Part shown: positions 1 through 8,418 of the stretch, one piece after another | How positions within the stretch are numbered: the stretch's first letter is position 1 | Layout of the letters: every line of letters begins with the position of its first letter | Origin: Acidobacteriota bacterium | GTDB taxonomy: Bacteria; Acidobacteriota; Thermoanaerobaculia; UBA5066 | Length of the DNA stretch: 64,000 nt | Reading direction: 5' to 3' | Assembly (NCBI GenBank): GCA_029781975.1 | Contig: JAKOVQ010000016.1 | Location: 1-64,000 of the forward strand | Notes under the pieces: model-generated | Told to the model about the DNA's origin: nothing | Database searches by the model: none | Seen by the model: the letters and a program-made list of their open reading frames with translations, nothing else | Made by a program: the position numbers and the translations under genes

Positions 1-669
1 TCCTTTGCGCTCCTCGGCGCCGCTCGCGCCGCGGCTCTCCTTCGCTCCTTCGCCCTTTGCCTCGCGCTCGCCCCCGGCCTCGCCGCCGCCTCGAGCCTCT
101 CCCCCGGCGTCCCGGCCGACGACGCGGCAGGCTCGGGTCCCCGCGCGGTCCGCGTCGTCCTCGGGACGGGCGACTCCGTCGACCTCGTCGGCCCGCTCCC
201 GTCGGGCCCCGAGGGACGGGAGTCGCTCTCGGTCCTCCGGGTGAAGGGACACGTCCTCGCGATCACCTCCGTCCCCTCCCGCTGCGGGCTGAGGGAGCTG
301 AAGGTCGCCTCCGGGGAGGTCGACCTGAAGCTCCGCTGGGATCCGGCGTTCGCGGAGGAGAAGCTCGCGGTCCCGTTCTGGGCGGAGGTCGACGGGACGC
401 CCGGGCGGTTCGCGGTGGACGCGGACGGCTCCCCCTCGCCCGCGCTCCGGAAGGCTCAGGAGCTCGTCGAGGGGCTCCCCGGCTGGTTCCGCGAGGGGCT
501 GCAGGCCGCCTGGTCGCTGGCCTCGTCGAACGTGGTGGAGGGAGCCGGGCCCGACCTCCTCGTCCTCGCTCCCCTCTTCGCGGAGAGGCCCGCCCCGGCG
601 GATGTGACGGACCAGCTCCGGCTCTCGGCCGCGGAGACGGCCGCCCTCGAGGCCGCCGCCGGGCGCTGA
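1..669 (+). CDS. Secreted hypothetical protein, 5' end outside window
   Basis: The reading frame is open from the first base and closes at a TGA, so the start codon lies upstream of the window. About 222 residues are visible. The first 30 or so are Ala/Leu-rich and hydrophobic and end in an AAAS-like stretch, which looks like the end of a Sec signal peptide. The remainder is a mixed alpha/beta sequence with a single Cys (PSRCGLRELK). I recognise no family. It converges on the M20 peptidase gene. Coding status rests on the strongly C/G-biased third positions and the open frame; function is unknown. Confidence 0.6.
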   Translation, partial: SFALLGAARAAALLRSFALCLALAPGLAAASSLSPGVPADDAAGSGPRAVRVVLGTGDSVDLVGPLPSGPEGRESLSVLRVKGHVLAITSVPSRCGLRELKVASGEVDLKLRWDPAFAEEKLAVPFWAEVDGTPGRFAVDADGSPSPALRKAQELVEGLPGWFREGLQAAWSLASSNVVEGAGPDLLVLAPLFAERPAPADVTDQLRLSAAETAALEAAAGR

Positions 670-719
670 CGTCCGCCGCGAGCGGCCGGCGCGGGGCTCG
701 TCCCGCGCCGGGACGGGAC

Positions 720-750
720 GGGCGGCGCCGCCTCGAAGCGGACGCCGCCC
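720..750. terminator. Hairpin between convergent genes
   Basis: GGGCGGC (720-726) can pair with GCCGCCC (744-750) in the gap between two convergent genes. A second stem, AGGCGCG with CGCGCCT, follows at about 766-783. Neither has a clear T-tract, so this is a plausible bidirectional terminator only. Confidence 0.35.
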
Positions 751-790
751 GTGAGCGTCGGAAAGGCGCGCCTCCGCGCCTCGAGGAGCC

Positions 791-2281
791 TTACTTCCCG
801 GACTTCCTTGCGGCCGGCCTGGCGGCCTTCCTCGCCGGCCCCTTCGCCGGCTTCGCTCCGCGCGCGGCGGCCGCCTTCCCCGGCGGGGCGATCCGGGACG
901 GCTTGCCGAGCGCGGCGACCTCCGCGAAGTAGCGGGCGAACGCCGCCATCCCGCCGGACGCCTGCTCCCAGTCGAAGTTCTCGTTCGGGGCGTGGTAGCC
1001 GTGCTCCGGGAGCGAGAGCCCCATGAAGACGACCGGCACCTTCAGGACCTTCTCCATCGTCACGACCGCGCCGATCGAGCCCCCCTCGCGGACGAAGACC
1101 GGCTCGCGCTTGAACGCGAACTTCATCGACCGCTTCACGGCGTCGGCGAGCGGGCCCGTCGTCACCCCCTTGTAGGGGTCGAGCCGCCCCTCGACGTGGA
1201 GCTGGACGTCCTTGTTGCGCGCCTTGACGAACCTCGCGATCGCCTTCACCACCTTGTCGGCGGACTGGTTCGGGACGAGGCGGCAGGAGATCTTCACCTC
1301 GGCGCGCGGCGGGATGACGGTCTTCACGCCCGGCCCGGTGTACCCGCCGACGACGCCGTGGACCTCGAAGGTCGGCATCGCCCAGATCCGCTTCATCACG
1401 TCGAGCGCGTCGTTCGTCCGGAGCGACTTGAAGAGGTGGTCCTTCTTGAAGCCCGCGACGGTGAAGCCCGAGCGCCTGAAGTCCTCGAGCTCCTGCTTCG
1501 TCGGCGGCACGACGCCGTCGTAGAAGCCGGGGACCTTCACCCTCCCCGTGGTGGCGTCGAAGCACTCGGAGACGAGCTTCATCAGCTCGGCGATCGGGTT
1601 GCGGGCCGCGCCTCCGCAGACGCCCGAGTGCTGGTCGGTCGTGCCCGTCTCGAGCGTGAGCCGCAGCCCCTGAAGGCCCCGGAGGCCGGCCGGGCACGCC
1701 GGCTTGCCCCGCGCGATCCAGATGGTGTCGGAGACGAGGACGGAGTCGGTCGCGAGCTCGGCGGCGGCCGCCGAGATGCCGCGCTCGAAGCTGGGGGAGC
1801 CGATCTCCTCCTCGAACTCCCAGAGGACCCGCAGGTTGACGGGGAGCCCCGCCTCGAGGGCGGCCTTGATGCCGAAGAGCGCCGTCAGCGCCGGCCCCTT
1901 GTCGTCGGTCGTCCCGCGCCCGAGGTAGCGGTCCCCCCGCTTCGTGAAGACGAACGGCTCCGTCTCCCAGGGCTCCGTCTCGCGCGAGGCGGGCTGGACG
2001 TCGAGGTGGTTGTAGACCGTGACCGTCGGCCAGTCGGGGTTGCTCCCCCAGCTCCCCGAGACGATCGGGTTGCCGGGCGTGTCGAGGACCCGGGCCTCTC
2101 CGCCGAAGCGCCGGATCGTCTCGGCGGCGAGCTTCGCCCCTTCGCGGATGGCGTCCTTCTTCGTGGGGTCCACCGAGACGGTCGGGACCTCGACGAACTC
2201 CTTCAGGAGGGCCTCGAAGGCCTCCCGGCTCTCGCGGGCGAATGCGGTGAGGGCTTCGCGCGTCAGCTTCTCGGCAATCAT
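791..2281 (-). CDS. M20-family metallo-dipeptidase with basic AKP tail
   Basis: This is a 496-residue zinc peptidase of the M20 family (dipeptidase/ArgE/DapE-like), expected to cleave dipeptides or short peptides in the cytoplasm. Metal-site motifs are visible in order: NHLDVQP (His92), TTDDKGP (Asp126), EFEEEIGSP (Glu158/159), a dimerisation-domain DQHSG near residue 216, and a C-terminal HAPNE. The ATG was chosen because the family begins at about this point and the upstream extension is low-complexity Pro/Arg. A GCTACACT element ends 6 nt upstream, suggesting a nearly leaderless message. The last 35 residues form an Ala/Lys/Pro/Arg tail (AKPAKGPARKAARPAARK) not usual in the family and reminiscent of histone H1 tails. 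The family call is firm; the substrate is inferred. Confidence 0.9.
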   Translation of the reverse strand: MIAEKLTREALTAFARESREAFEALLKEFVEVPTVSVDPTKKDAIREGAKLAAETIRRFGGEARVLDTPGNPIVSGSWGSNPDWPTVTVYNHLDVQPASRETEPWETEPFVFTKRGDRYLGRGTTDDKGPALTALFGIKAALEAGLPVNLRVLWEFEEEIGSPSFERGISAAAAELATDSVLVSDTIWIARGKPACPAGLRGLQGLRLTLETGTTDQHSGVCGGAARNPIAELMKLVSECFDATTGRVKVPGFYDGVVPPTKQELEDFRRSGFTVAGFKKDHLFKSLRTNDALDVMKRIWAMPTFEVHGVVGGYTGPGVKTVIPPRAEVKISCRLVPNQSADKVVKAIARFVKARNKDVQLHVEGRLDPYKGVTTGPLADAVKRSMKFAFKREPVFVREGGSIGAVVTMEKVLKVPVVFMGLSLPEHGYHAPNENFDWEQASGGMAAFARYFAEVAALGKPSRIAPPGKAAAARGAKPAKGPARKAARPAARKSGK

Positions 2282-2328
2282 GGGGGAAGTGTAGCGCGCG
2301 GTCCGGCACGCGGCCCGCGGGAAAGCCC

Positions 2329-2796
2329 TCAGCCCGACGAGCCGTTCGCGGGCCCGAGGCCCCCCGGGCCGCTCGCCTCGCGAGGCTCGCGACCCTCGCG
2401 GGGACGGCGGCGGCGGAAGGGGCGCTCCTCCTCCTCCTTGTAGAGGTACTTGATGGCGTGCTTGGGGAGGAGGAGGTTCGGGGCGCCGTCCCGGTTCAGC
2501 TTGATGACGTCCTTGTCGTACCACTCGATCCAGCCGCGCAGCTCCTCGCCGTCCATCAGCCTCACGACGAGCGGGGTCTTCGCCTGCATCTGCTTGAGGT
2601 AGTAGAAGGCCTCGGCGTTCGTCGTCTCGGGCGGCCCCGACTTGCGCGACGTCCCGCGCGGCCCTCCGGGGCCCCTCCGGACGTCGGCGAGCGCGGGGCG
2701 GATCAGCTTGCGGTTCGCGAACTCCGGGGCGTCCCTCTCCGGCGCGCCGGGCGCCGGGGGCTCGCCGCCGGTCGGGGGCTTGCGTGCCGGAGGCAT
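2329..2796 (-). CDS. hfq: Hfq/Sm-like RNA chaperone with disordered tails
   Basis: A 155-residue protein with an Sm-like core at about residues 60-120. The Sm1 strand region reads VVRLMDGEELRGWIEWYDKD and the Sm2-like end carries KHAI (112-115), the hallmark of Hfq. Hfq hexamers pair sRNAs with mRNAs. Compared with the compact core of classical Hfq, this protein carries a Pro/Arg-rich N-terminus of about 55 residues and an acidic then Arg-rich C-terminus (EEEERPFRRRRPR), which may add RNA contacts. The ATG at 2796 has a good Shine-Dalgarno (GGAAGGAG). It lies downstream of the RicT gene on the same strand with an 83-bp gap. The fold is clear; sRNA function is inferred. Confidence 0.8.
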   Translation of the reverse strand: MPPARKPPTGGEPPAPGAPERDAPEFANRKLIRPALADVRRGPGGPRGTSRKSGPPETTNAEAFYYLKQMQAKTPLVVRLMDGEELRGWIEWYDKDVIKLNRDGAPNLLLPKHAIKYLYKEEEERPFRRRRPREGREPREASGPGGLGPANGSSG

Positions 2797-2821
2797 CGAA
2801 GGCTCCTTCCGGGAGACGGGT

Positions 2822-2837
2822 CTCTCCACGTGGAATA
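2822..2837. other. parS-like palindrome around CCACGTGG
   Basis: The gap between the RicT and Hfq-like genes contains TTCCACGTGGA on the minus strand, centred at 2829/2830. This matches the core of the ParB-binding site family (TGTTYCACGTGRAACA) at about 12 of 16 positions and sits in a locally AT-richer stretch. It could equally be an operator or chance. Confidence 0.3.
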
Positions 2838-2879
2838 TTTCGAGGGGGGACAGTCTAGCCGAGGACGGACCGACCGGGC

Positions 2880-3680
2880 TCAGGAGGCCGCGGGCGCCGG
2901 GGGCGCGGAGGGGGCGGGAGGGGGGACGGCTCCCCCGGGGGCGGCGGGGCCCCGGCGGTCCGCGCCCTTGCTCCCGAGCCGGCGGGCCGCCTCGATCCCC
3001 CCCTCGAGCTCGTAGGCGAGGCAGCACTTGAGCCGGCCGCACATCCCCGTGAGCTTGGAGGGGTTCGGGGTGATCCCCTGCATCTTCGCCATCTTGATGG
3101 TGACGGGGTGGAAGCCCTTCAGCCAGGTGGAGCAGCAGAGCGTGAGGCCGCACGGGCCGATGCCGCCGACGAGCTTGGTCTCGTCGCGGACCCCCACCAT
3201 CCGGGCGTCGACCCGGATCCGGAACCGCTCGGAGAGCTCCCGGCAGAGGTCCCGGGTGTTGGCGCGCTGGTCGGCCGCGTAGAGGAGCGTCATCCGGCGC
3301 CGGTCGAACCCGACGGCGCACTTCACGAGGGAGATCTCGAGGCCCAGGGCGCGGGAGCGCTCCTCGGCGAACGCGAAGGCCTCGCTCTGCAGGTCGAGCC
3401 GCTCGACGAAGTCGGCGTGCTCCGAGTCCGAGGCGAGCCTCAGGAGCCTTCTGGCCTTCCTCGCGGAGCAGGGTTTCGCCAGGACCGGGCTGACGGTGGT
3501 GACCTCGGCGAACTCGGGTCCGTCGTCCCCCTCGACGATGAGCTTCTCGCCCTTCCTCACCTGGACCTCGCCCATGAAGACGAGGGTCACCTTCCCGTCC
3601 TCGGCGTCGGCCAGGCGGGCGCCGACGTAGTTCCCCCCGGGATTCGTCAGCGTGCCGAGAGAGCAGGAGGAGCAGCTCAC
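2880..3680 (-). CDS. ricT: PSP1-domain protein RicT (YaaT-like)
   Basis: A 266-residue PSP1-domain protein. The family signature cysteines are all present: MSCSSC at the N-terminus, GPCGLTLCC near residue 175, and MCGRLKCCLAYE near residue 215. In Bacillus the RicT(YaaT)-RicA-RicF complex carries iron-sulfur clusters and promotes RNase Y-dependent mRNA maturation; that role is known for the homologue and inferred here. The C-terminal 45 residues are Pro/Ala/Gly-rich and probably disordered. The start is GTG with an AAAGG Shine-Dalgarno nearby. Location next to an Hfq-like gene suggests an RNA-metabolism neighbourhood. Confidence 0.88.
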   Translation of the reverse strand: MSCSSCSLGTLTNPGGNYVGARLADAEDGKVTLVFMGEVQVRKGEKLIVEGDDGPEFAEVTTVSPVLAKPCSARKARRLLRLASDSEHADFVERLDLQSEAFAFAEERSRALGLEISLVKCAVGFDRRRMTLLYAADQRANTRDLCRELSERFRIRVDARMVGVRDETKLVGGIGPCGLTLCCSTWLKGFHPVTIKMAKMQGITPNPSKLTGMCGRLKCCLAYELEGGIEAARRLGSKGADRRGPAAPGGAVPPPAPSAPPAPAAS

Positions 3681-3714
3681 GAACCTTTGATTTTCAACGG
3701 CTTGCGCCGTGGCG

Positions 3715-4719
3715 TCAAACGGCCCCCGACCCCGCCTCCCGCGCGAGGAGGGCCGCCCCGAGGAGCCCGGCGTCGTCGCCGAGGGCCGCCGGGAGGATCT
3801 GGATCTCGCCGATCCCCCGGAAGAAGACGAACTCGCGCGCCGTGGCCCGGACCCGGTCGAGGTACGCGGCGCCGAGGTCCACGGCCACGCCCCCGCCCAG
3901 GACGAACGCGTCGGGGGCGAAGACGTTGTAGAGGTTCGCGATGGAGATCCCGACGACGCGCGCGGAGCGCTCGACGGCCCGGACGGTGAGGGGATCGCCC
4001 TCCTCGAAGGCCTTCACGATCTCCTTCCCCTTCAGCCGCCCCCCCTTCTTCGTGACCGCGTCGGCGAGGGCGGTGTGCTCCCCCTCCTCGACCTTCCGCT
4101 TCAGCCAGCGGGTCATCCCCACCTTCGCGCCGATCCCCTCCAGCTCGCCGTCCGGCCGGCCCGGGGCCGCGCGGCGCCAGTCGACCTGGGTGTGGCCGAT
4201 CTCGCCCGCGTTGAGGTTGCTCCCCATCCAGACCTTCCCGTGCCAGACGACCCCCCCGCCGATGCCGGTCCCGACCCAGATCGCCACGACGAGGTCGCGC
4301 CCGACCGCCGCGCCGAGCCGCGCCTCCGCCAGCGCCGCGACGCGGACGTCGTTCTGGACGGCGCACGCGACGCCGGGGAACGCCGGGGCGAGCGCCCCCG
4401 CGACGTCGAAGTCCTCGACGCCGAGGTTGACGGCGGTGAGGAGGACGCCGCGCCGGGCGTCGACCGGCCCCGGCACCCCCACGCCGATCGCGGCGACGTC
4501 GTCCCGCGAAGCGCCCGCCTCCTCGAGCGCGGCGTCGGCGGCCCCGACGAGAACCTCGGCGAGCTTCCCGGGGCCGTCCTCGAACGGCGACTTGAGCTTG
4601 CCGCGCCCGAGGACCCGGTTCTCCCGGTCCACGACGCCCGCCAGGACCTTCGTCCCGCCGACGTCGATGCCGATCGTGAGTGAAGGCGTCGTCCCCGTCG
4701 TCCCCGTCGTCCTCTTCAT
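3715..4719 (-). CDS. ROK-family sugar kinase (probable glucokinase)
   Basis: A 334-residue ROK kinase that should phosphorylate a hexose, most likely glucose, using ATP or polyphosphate. The phosphate-binding motif DVGGTK is at residues 19-24, the catalytic Asp lies in QND (Asp124), the second nucleotide motif is GTGIGGG (151-157), and EIGH (173-176) supplies sugar contacts. The usual zinc motif CXCG(X2)GCXE after EIGH is missing: the sequence there is TQVDWRRAAPGRPDGELEG, with no Cys. The N-terminus carries a short TTGTTGTTP repeat from tandem GTCCCC triplets. The gene is divergent from pgi across an 84-bp gap, consistent with a glucose to G6P to F6P module. Confidence 0.85.
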   Translation of the reverse strand: MKRTTGTTGTTPSLTIGIDVGGTKVLAGVVDRENRVLGRGKLKSPFEDGPGKLAEVLVGAADAALEEAGASRDDVAAIGVGVPGPVDARRGVLLTAVNLGVEDFDVAGALAPAFPGVACAVQNDVRVAALAEARLGAAVGRDLVVAIWVGTGIGGGVVWHGKVWMGSNLNAGEIGHTQVDWRRAAPGRPDGELEGIGAKVGMTRWLKRKVEEGEHTALADAVTKKGGRLKGKEIVKAFEEGDPLTVRAVERSARVVGISIANLYNVFAPDAFVLGGGVAVDLGAAYLDRVRATAREFVFFRGIGEIQILPAALGDDAGLLGAALLAREAGSGAV

Positions 4720-4803
4720 CCGCGCCCCCCTTTCCGGCCGGTCGCGCCGGTAGTCTAAAGTGGCCCGGCCGCCGGGCGCGGCGCCCGTGCGCGGAGGACG
4801 ACG

Positions 4804-6423
4804 ATGAACGACGCCTCGTGGAACCGCCTGCAGCGCCTCTCCTGTCACGTCCCGGCCCTCGGCCTCGCCGTCGACCTCTCGAAGACGTCCCTCGCCGCCG
4901 ACGCCTTCACGGTCGACCCCCTCGTCGCCGGCCTCTTCCCCGCGGCCTTCCGGGCGATGGAGGGGCTGGAGGCGGGCGCGATCGCCAACCCCGACGAGGG
5001 GCGCCGCGTCGGCCACTACTGGCTGCGCGCCCCGGAGCGGGCCCCGGAGCCGGAGATCACCGCCGAGATCGCGCGGACCCTCGAGCGGATCGAGGCGTTC
5101 GCCTCGGACGTCCACGCGGGACGGATCGCCCCGCCGACCCAGCCGCGGTTCCGAGCCCTCCTCGTCGTCGGGATCGGCGGCTCGGCCCTCGGCCCCCAGC
5201 TCGTCGCCGACGCGCTCGGCTCGGTCTCGGACCCCCTCCTCCCGTTCTTCTTCGACAACACCGACCCGGACGGCCTCGCCCGCGTCCTCGCGCGGATCGA
5301 CGAGGCCGCCGGCCTCGAAAGGACCCTCACCGTCGTCGTCTCGAAGTCGGGGGGGACGAAGGAGACGCGCAACGGGATGCTCGAGGCCGCCGCCGCGTAC
5401 CGCGCCAAGGGGCTCGACTTCCCGCGGCACGCCGTCGCGGTGACGCAGGACGGGAGCGAGCTCGACCGGGTGGCCGTCTCCCAGGGGTGGCTCGCCCGGT
5501 TCCCGATGTGGGACTGGGTCGGGGGGCGGACCTCGGAGCTCTCGGCCGTGGGCCTCCTCCCCGCGGCGCTCCAGGGGATCGACGTGAGGGCCCTCCTCGA
5601 GGGGGCGAGGCTCTGCGACGAGGCGACGCGCGTCCCCGACGTCGCCCGGAACCCCGCCGCGCTCCTCGCCCTGGCCTGGTACCGCGAGACGGGAGGGAAG
5701 GGGCTGAAGGACATGGTCGTCCTCCCCTACAAGGACCGCCTCCTCCTCTTCTCGCGCTACCTCCAGCAGCTCGTGATGGAGTCGCTCGGCAAGGAGAGGG
5801 ACCTCGCGGGGAACGTCGTCCACCAGGGGATCGCCGTCTACGGCAACAAGGGGTCGACCGACCAGCACGCCTACGTCCAGCAGCTCCGCGACGGCGTGGC
5901 GAACTTCTTCGTCACCTTCGTCGAGGTCCGCCGCGACCGCGAGGACGGCCGCGAGTCGCTCGCCGTGGAGCCGGGCGTGACGAGCGGCGACTACCTCCTC
6001 GGCTTCCTCCTCGGGACCCGGGAGGCCCTGGCCCAGAGCGGCCGGAGCTCCGTCACGCTGACGATCCCCGACGTCTCCCCCCGCTCCGTCGGGGCCCTGA
6101 TCGCGCTCTTCGAGAGGGCGGTCGGCCTCTACGCCTCGCTCGTCGGGATCAACGCCTACCACCAGCCCGGCGTCGAGGCGGGGAAGAAGGCGGCGGCGGC
6201 CGTCCTGGCCCTGCAGGGCGCGCTCGTCGCGGCCCTCGAGAAGGCGCCCGGCACCTTCCGGACGGCCGCCGAGTGGGCCGCCGCCGCGGGGGCGCCCGAG
6301 CGGACGGAGACGGCCTTCCGGATCCTCGAGCACCTCGCCGCGAACCCGGGGCGCGGCGTCGCCCGCACGGAGGGCGCCGACCCCTTCTCGGCGCTCTACG
6401 GCGGCGTCAGCCGCTCTTCCTGA
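4804..6423 (+). CDS. pgi: Glucose-6-phosphate isomerase
   Basis: A 539-residue phosphoglucose isomerase interconverting glucose 6-phosphate and fructose 6-phosphate. Visible motifs include [12 protein letters not shown] (first SIS domain), [11 protein letters not shown] (phosphate binding), [18 protein letters not shown] (catalytic His region) and [14 protein letters not shown] (catalytic Lys region) near the C-terminus. Length is in the normal range. GGAGGACGACG gives a good ribosome-binding site for the ATG. It is transcribed away from the ROK kinase gene and its 3' end overlaps the convergent small exported-protein gene by 17 bp. Confidence 0.96.
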   Translation: MNDASWNRLQRLSCHVPALGLAVDLSKTSLAADAFTVDPLVAGLFPAAFRAMEGLEAGAIANPDEGRRVGHYWLRAPERAPEPEITAEIARTLERIEAFASDVHAGRIAPPTQPRFRALLVVGIGGSALGPQLVADALGSVSDPLLPFFFDNTDPDGLARVLARIDEAAGLERTLTVVVSKSGGTKETRNGMLEAAAAYRAKGLDFPRHAVAVTQDGSELDRVAVSQGWLARFPMWDWVGGRTSELSAVGLLPAALQGIDVRALLEGARLCDEATRVPDVARNPAALLALAWYRETGGKGLKDMVVLPYKDRLLLFSRYLQQLVMESLGKERDLAGNVVHQGIAVYGNKGSTDQHAYVQQLRDGVANFFVTFVEVRRDREDGRESLAVEPGVTSGDYLLGFLLGTREALAQSGRSSVTLTIPDVSPRSVGALIALFERAVGLYASLVGINAYHQPGVEAGKKAAAAVLALQGALVAALEKAPGTFRTAAEWAAAAGAPERTETAFRILEHLAANPGRGVARTEGADPFSALYGGVSRSS

Positions 6424-6952
6424 GGCTCACGAGGAGCGCGTCGAAGGTGGCGGTCGCCGCCTCCACCGTCTTCCTCGGCCCGACCATCTTGAAGAAGACG
6501 GAGCCCTCGGGCCCCTCGGCGATCGCCCCGCGCAGGGCCCAGCCCGGCTTGGGGGTGACGGCTCCCCCCGGCATCCCGGAGGCGTAGGTCCCCTCCGCGG
6601 TCACGACGGTGACGGGGACCGCCGCGGCGGCCAGCTTCACCGGCTTGCCGGGGGGGGCCGAGCCCTTCTCGGGCTGGAACTGGGAGAGCCAGCGGTCGAC
6701 GTTCGCCTGCGTCGTCCCCCCCTTGCCCGGGCCGAAGAAGAAGACGGCCACCTCGGCCCCCTCGGCGTCGCCCGGCGCCGCGGCGACCGCGTAGGTGACG
6801 ACCCGCCACGGCGACGCCGGGCCGACGGCCCACGCCTTCGGCGCCGACCAGGTCAGACCGCCCGCCGAGGCCGAAAGCGGCGAGCCCGGACCCGGGCCGT
6901 GGGACGAGACGAGCTGGGCGAGGACGACGGCCGCGGCGAGGAGTCCGTTCAT
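6407..6952 (-). CDS. Small exported hypothetical protein
   Basis: A 181-residue protein with a short N-terminal hydrophobic segment ([17 protein letters not shown]) likely to act as a signal peptide. The mature part contains [28 protein letters not shown] and a C-terminal alpha/beta region. The GPGxGG...N..RW..QF pattern recurs in uncharacterised exported bacterial proteins, but I cannot name a family with confidence. It converges on pgi with a 17-bp overlap and is divergent from the selenoprotein gene, with only 44 bp between the two starts. Confidence 0.65.
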   Translation of the reverse strand: MNGLLAAAVVLAQLVSSHGPGPGSPLSASAGGLTWSAPKAWAVGPASPWRVVTYAVAAAPGDAEGAEVAVFFFGPGKGGTTQANVDRWLSQFQPEKGSAPPGKPVKLAAAAVPVTVVTAEGTYASGMPGGAVTPKPGWALRGAIAEGPEGSVFFKMVGPRKTVEAATATFDALLVSLRKSG

Positions 6953-6996
6953 GGACGAAATGTACCAAGGGGGAGCGGACGACCCATACTCGGGGA

Positions 6997-7740
6997 ATGG
7001 CGTCCTTCTCGGACCTCTCCCTGAAGAACCGGATCTTCATGGCGACCTACCGCTACCGGTCGCTCGACCCCGTCCCCTTCGCCCCGCCGCGCCGCCCGCT
7101 CGTCGAGGCGCGGGTCGCGCTGGTCACGACGGGCGCCGTCCACCGCCCCGACCAGGAGCCGTTCGACGAGGGATGGAAGGGGGGCGACCCGTCGTTCCGC
7201 GAGATCCCCGCCGACACCGACGTGGCGACCCTCGGGATCGCGCACAAGTCCGACGCGTTCGACCAGGGGCCGTTCCGGACGGACCGGAACCTCGGCTTCC
7301 CGCTCGACAGGCTCCGCGAGATGGCCGCCCGCGGGGAGGTCGGCTCGCTGAACGGCCGGCACCTCTCGTTCATGGGCTCCATCACCGCCCCGGGACGCCT
7401 GACGGCCGACTCCGCTCCCCGCGCGGCCGACCTCCTCGCCGGGGACGGCGTCGACGTGGCGCTCCTGACCCCGGTGTGACCGATGTGCCATCAGACCGTC
7501 GGTCTGATCGCCGGGGAGCTCGAGAGGCGCGGGATCGCCACGACCTCGATCACGCTCCTCGCGGAGGTGACGCGGAAGGTGCGGACGCCGCGCGCCCTCT
7601 TCGTCGACGCCCCCCTCGGCTCGCCGCTGGGCCGCCCGGACGACCCGGAGCTGCAGACGGCGATCCTCCGCGCGGCCTTCGGGCTCCTGACGCACCCGGG
7701 GCCGCCGCCGGTCCTCGTCCCCTTCGCGGGTCCCGCCTAG
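6997..7740 (+). CDS. Selenoprotein, glycine/D-proline reductase selenoprotein B family (Sec161)
   Basis: The gene reads as two same-frame pieces separated only by a TGA at 7477-7479. Read through, it gives 247 residues. The TGA falls in ALLTPV-U-PMCHQTVGLIA, and in relatives of this family the aligned position is commonly Cys in a PxCxxCHQT motif, so the site is a UxxC redox pair (Sec161, Cys164). A perfect hairpin starts 10 nt after the TGA, with GU in its apical loop at +19/+20, as in bacterial SECIS elements. The upstream part carries typical blocks (HKSDAFDQ, NLGFPLDRL, GEVGSLNGRHLSFMGSI). Expected to be a cytoplasmic thiol-redox or reductase protein; the substrate is unknown, and neither a proprotein cleavage site nor other Grd/Prd subunits are nearby. 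A CATACT element ends 6 nt before the ATG. A conventional gene caller would split this into 160- and 85-residue pieces. Confidence 0.87.
7490..7508 (+). promoter_or_regulatory. Bacterial SECIS hairpin for Sec161
   Basis: ATCAGACC (7490-7497) pairs perfectly with GGTCTGAT (7501-7508) around a GTC loop. The loop GU lies 19-20 nt after the UGA, nearly the spacing in Escherichia coli fdhF mRNA, where SelB contacts it. The stem lies inside the coding sequence and also encodes the conserved residues after the UxxC motif. Confidence 0.82.
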
Positions 7741-8234
7741 TACTGCATCGAGACCCGCCTCGCGCGATCCATCTCCACGTGCGATCCCGGCCCGGTACCG
7801 AGCATCATGAACGAAATCTCCCGGTCGGGCCCGTTGCCCGTGATGACCCCCGTGTAGGAGTACGGTCCGGCCACGGCGTCGCCGAAGTCGGCGATTCTCA
7901 TCGAGAGGGTGACGGGAAAGCTGCAGTCGGTCTGGGGCGCGCCGACGCTCGAGTCGACGAACTGCGCAACCAGCGGAACTCCGCCTGCGTTGACGCGCGC
8001 CCATCCGGTCAGGTCGCCGAGTCCGTTGACGCTGAACGCGCCGATGATCGTGACGGGGGCGTATCCCTTGGGAAGCGTCGGGTTGATCTCCGACAGGTCC
8101 TGCCACGCGGTAGCGGTGAAGGTGTAGGTGCCCCGCAGGGCCCAGACGCCCAACGTGCTGCATTCCTGCGCCCGGGCGAGAGGCGCCAGCAGCGACAGCC
8201 CGGCCAGCGTACCCAGGGACAACCAGCGTTTCAT
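7737..8234 (-). CDS. Secreted hypothetical protein, atypical codon use
   Basis: A 165-residue protein with a clear Sec signal peptide (MKRWLSLGTLAGLSLLAPLARAQ). The mature part starts ECSTLGVWALRGTYTFTATA and contains repeated beta-type segments (GAFSVNGLGDLTGWA, GPYSYTGVITGNG). Two cysteines (ECST and TDCSF) could form a disulfide. Similar small secreted beta-rich proteins occur in Acidobacteriota, but I cannot assign a function. AAAGGAG precedes the ATG. Codon use is less GC3-biased than in neighbours (ATT, GAA, AAT appear). It converges on the selenoprotein gene with a 4-bp overlap and is divergent from the CadC-like regulator, which shares its codon style. Confidence 0.72.
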   Translation of the reverse strand: MKRWLSLGTLAGLSLLAPLARAQECSTLGVWALRGTYTFTATAWQDLSEINPTLPKGYAPVTIIGAFSVNGLGDLTGWARVNAGGVPLVAQFVDSSVGAPQTDCSFPVTLSMRIADFGDAVAGPYSYTGVITGNGPDREISFMMLGTGPGSHVEMDRARRVSMQY

Positions 8235-8403
8235 GACCGTCTCCTTTCGCGGTGTGGCGGGAAGGCCTCGACTCGGTCTTCCGTTTCCTAGATCAAGGTG
8301 GGGGGCGACCGTCCCGCCGGCCATCGACGGCAGCTGGAAGTTGGCTGGATTCGACCTGTACGCGCAACCGTCTGACTCGAATGGGGTTGTCGGGCGTGGC
8401 GGC

Positions 8404-8409
8404 TACAAT
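8404..8409 (+). promoter_or_regulatory. TACAAT -10 element of CadC-like gene
   Basis: GCTACAAT ends 9 nt before the ATG of the regulator gene, which would place transcription start at or just before the start codon. There is no Shine-Dalgarno, so the message may be leaderless. Confidence 0.45.
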
Positions 8410-8418
8410 GCTGGCGCC

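Noticed and set aside
7477-7479. TGA interpreted as a nonsense mutation or sequencing error splitting a gene
   Set aside because: The codon aligns to the conserved redox Cys position and is followed by a correctly spaced SECIS hairpin, so Sec decoding explains it better.
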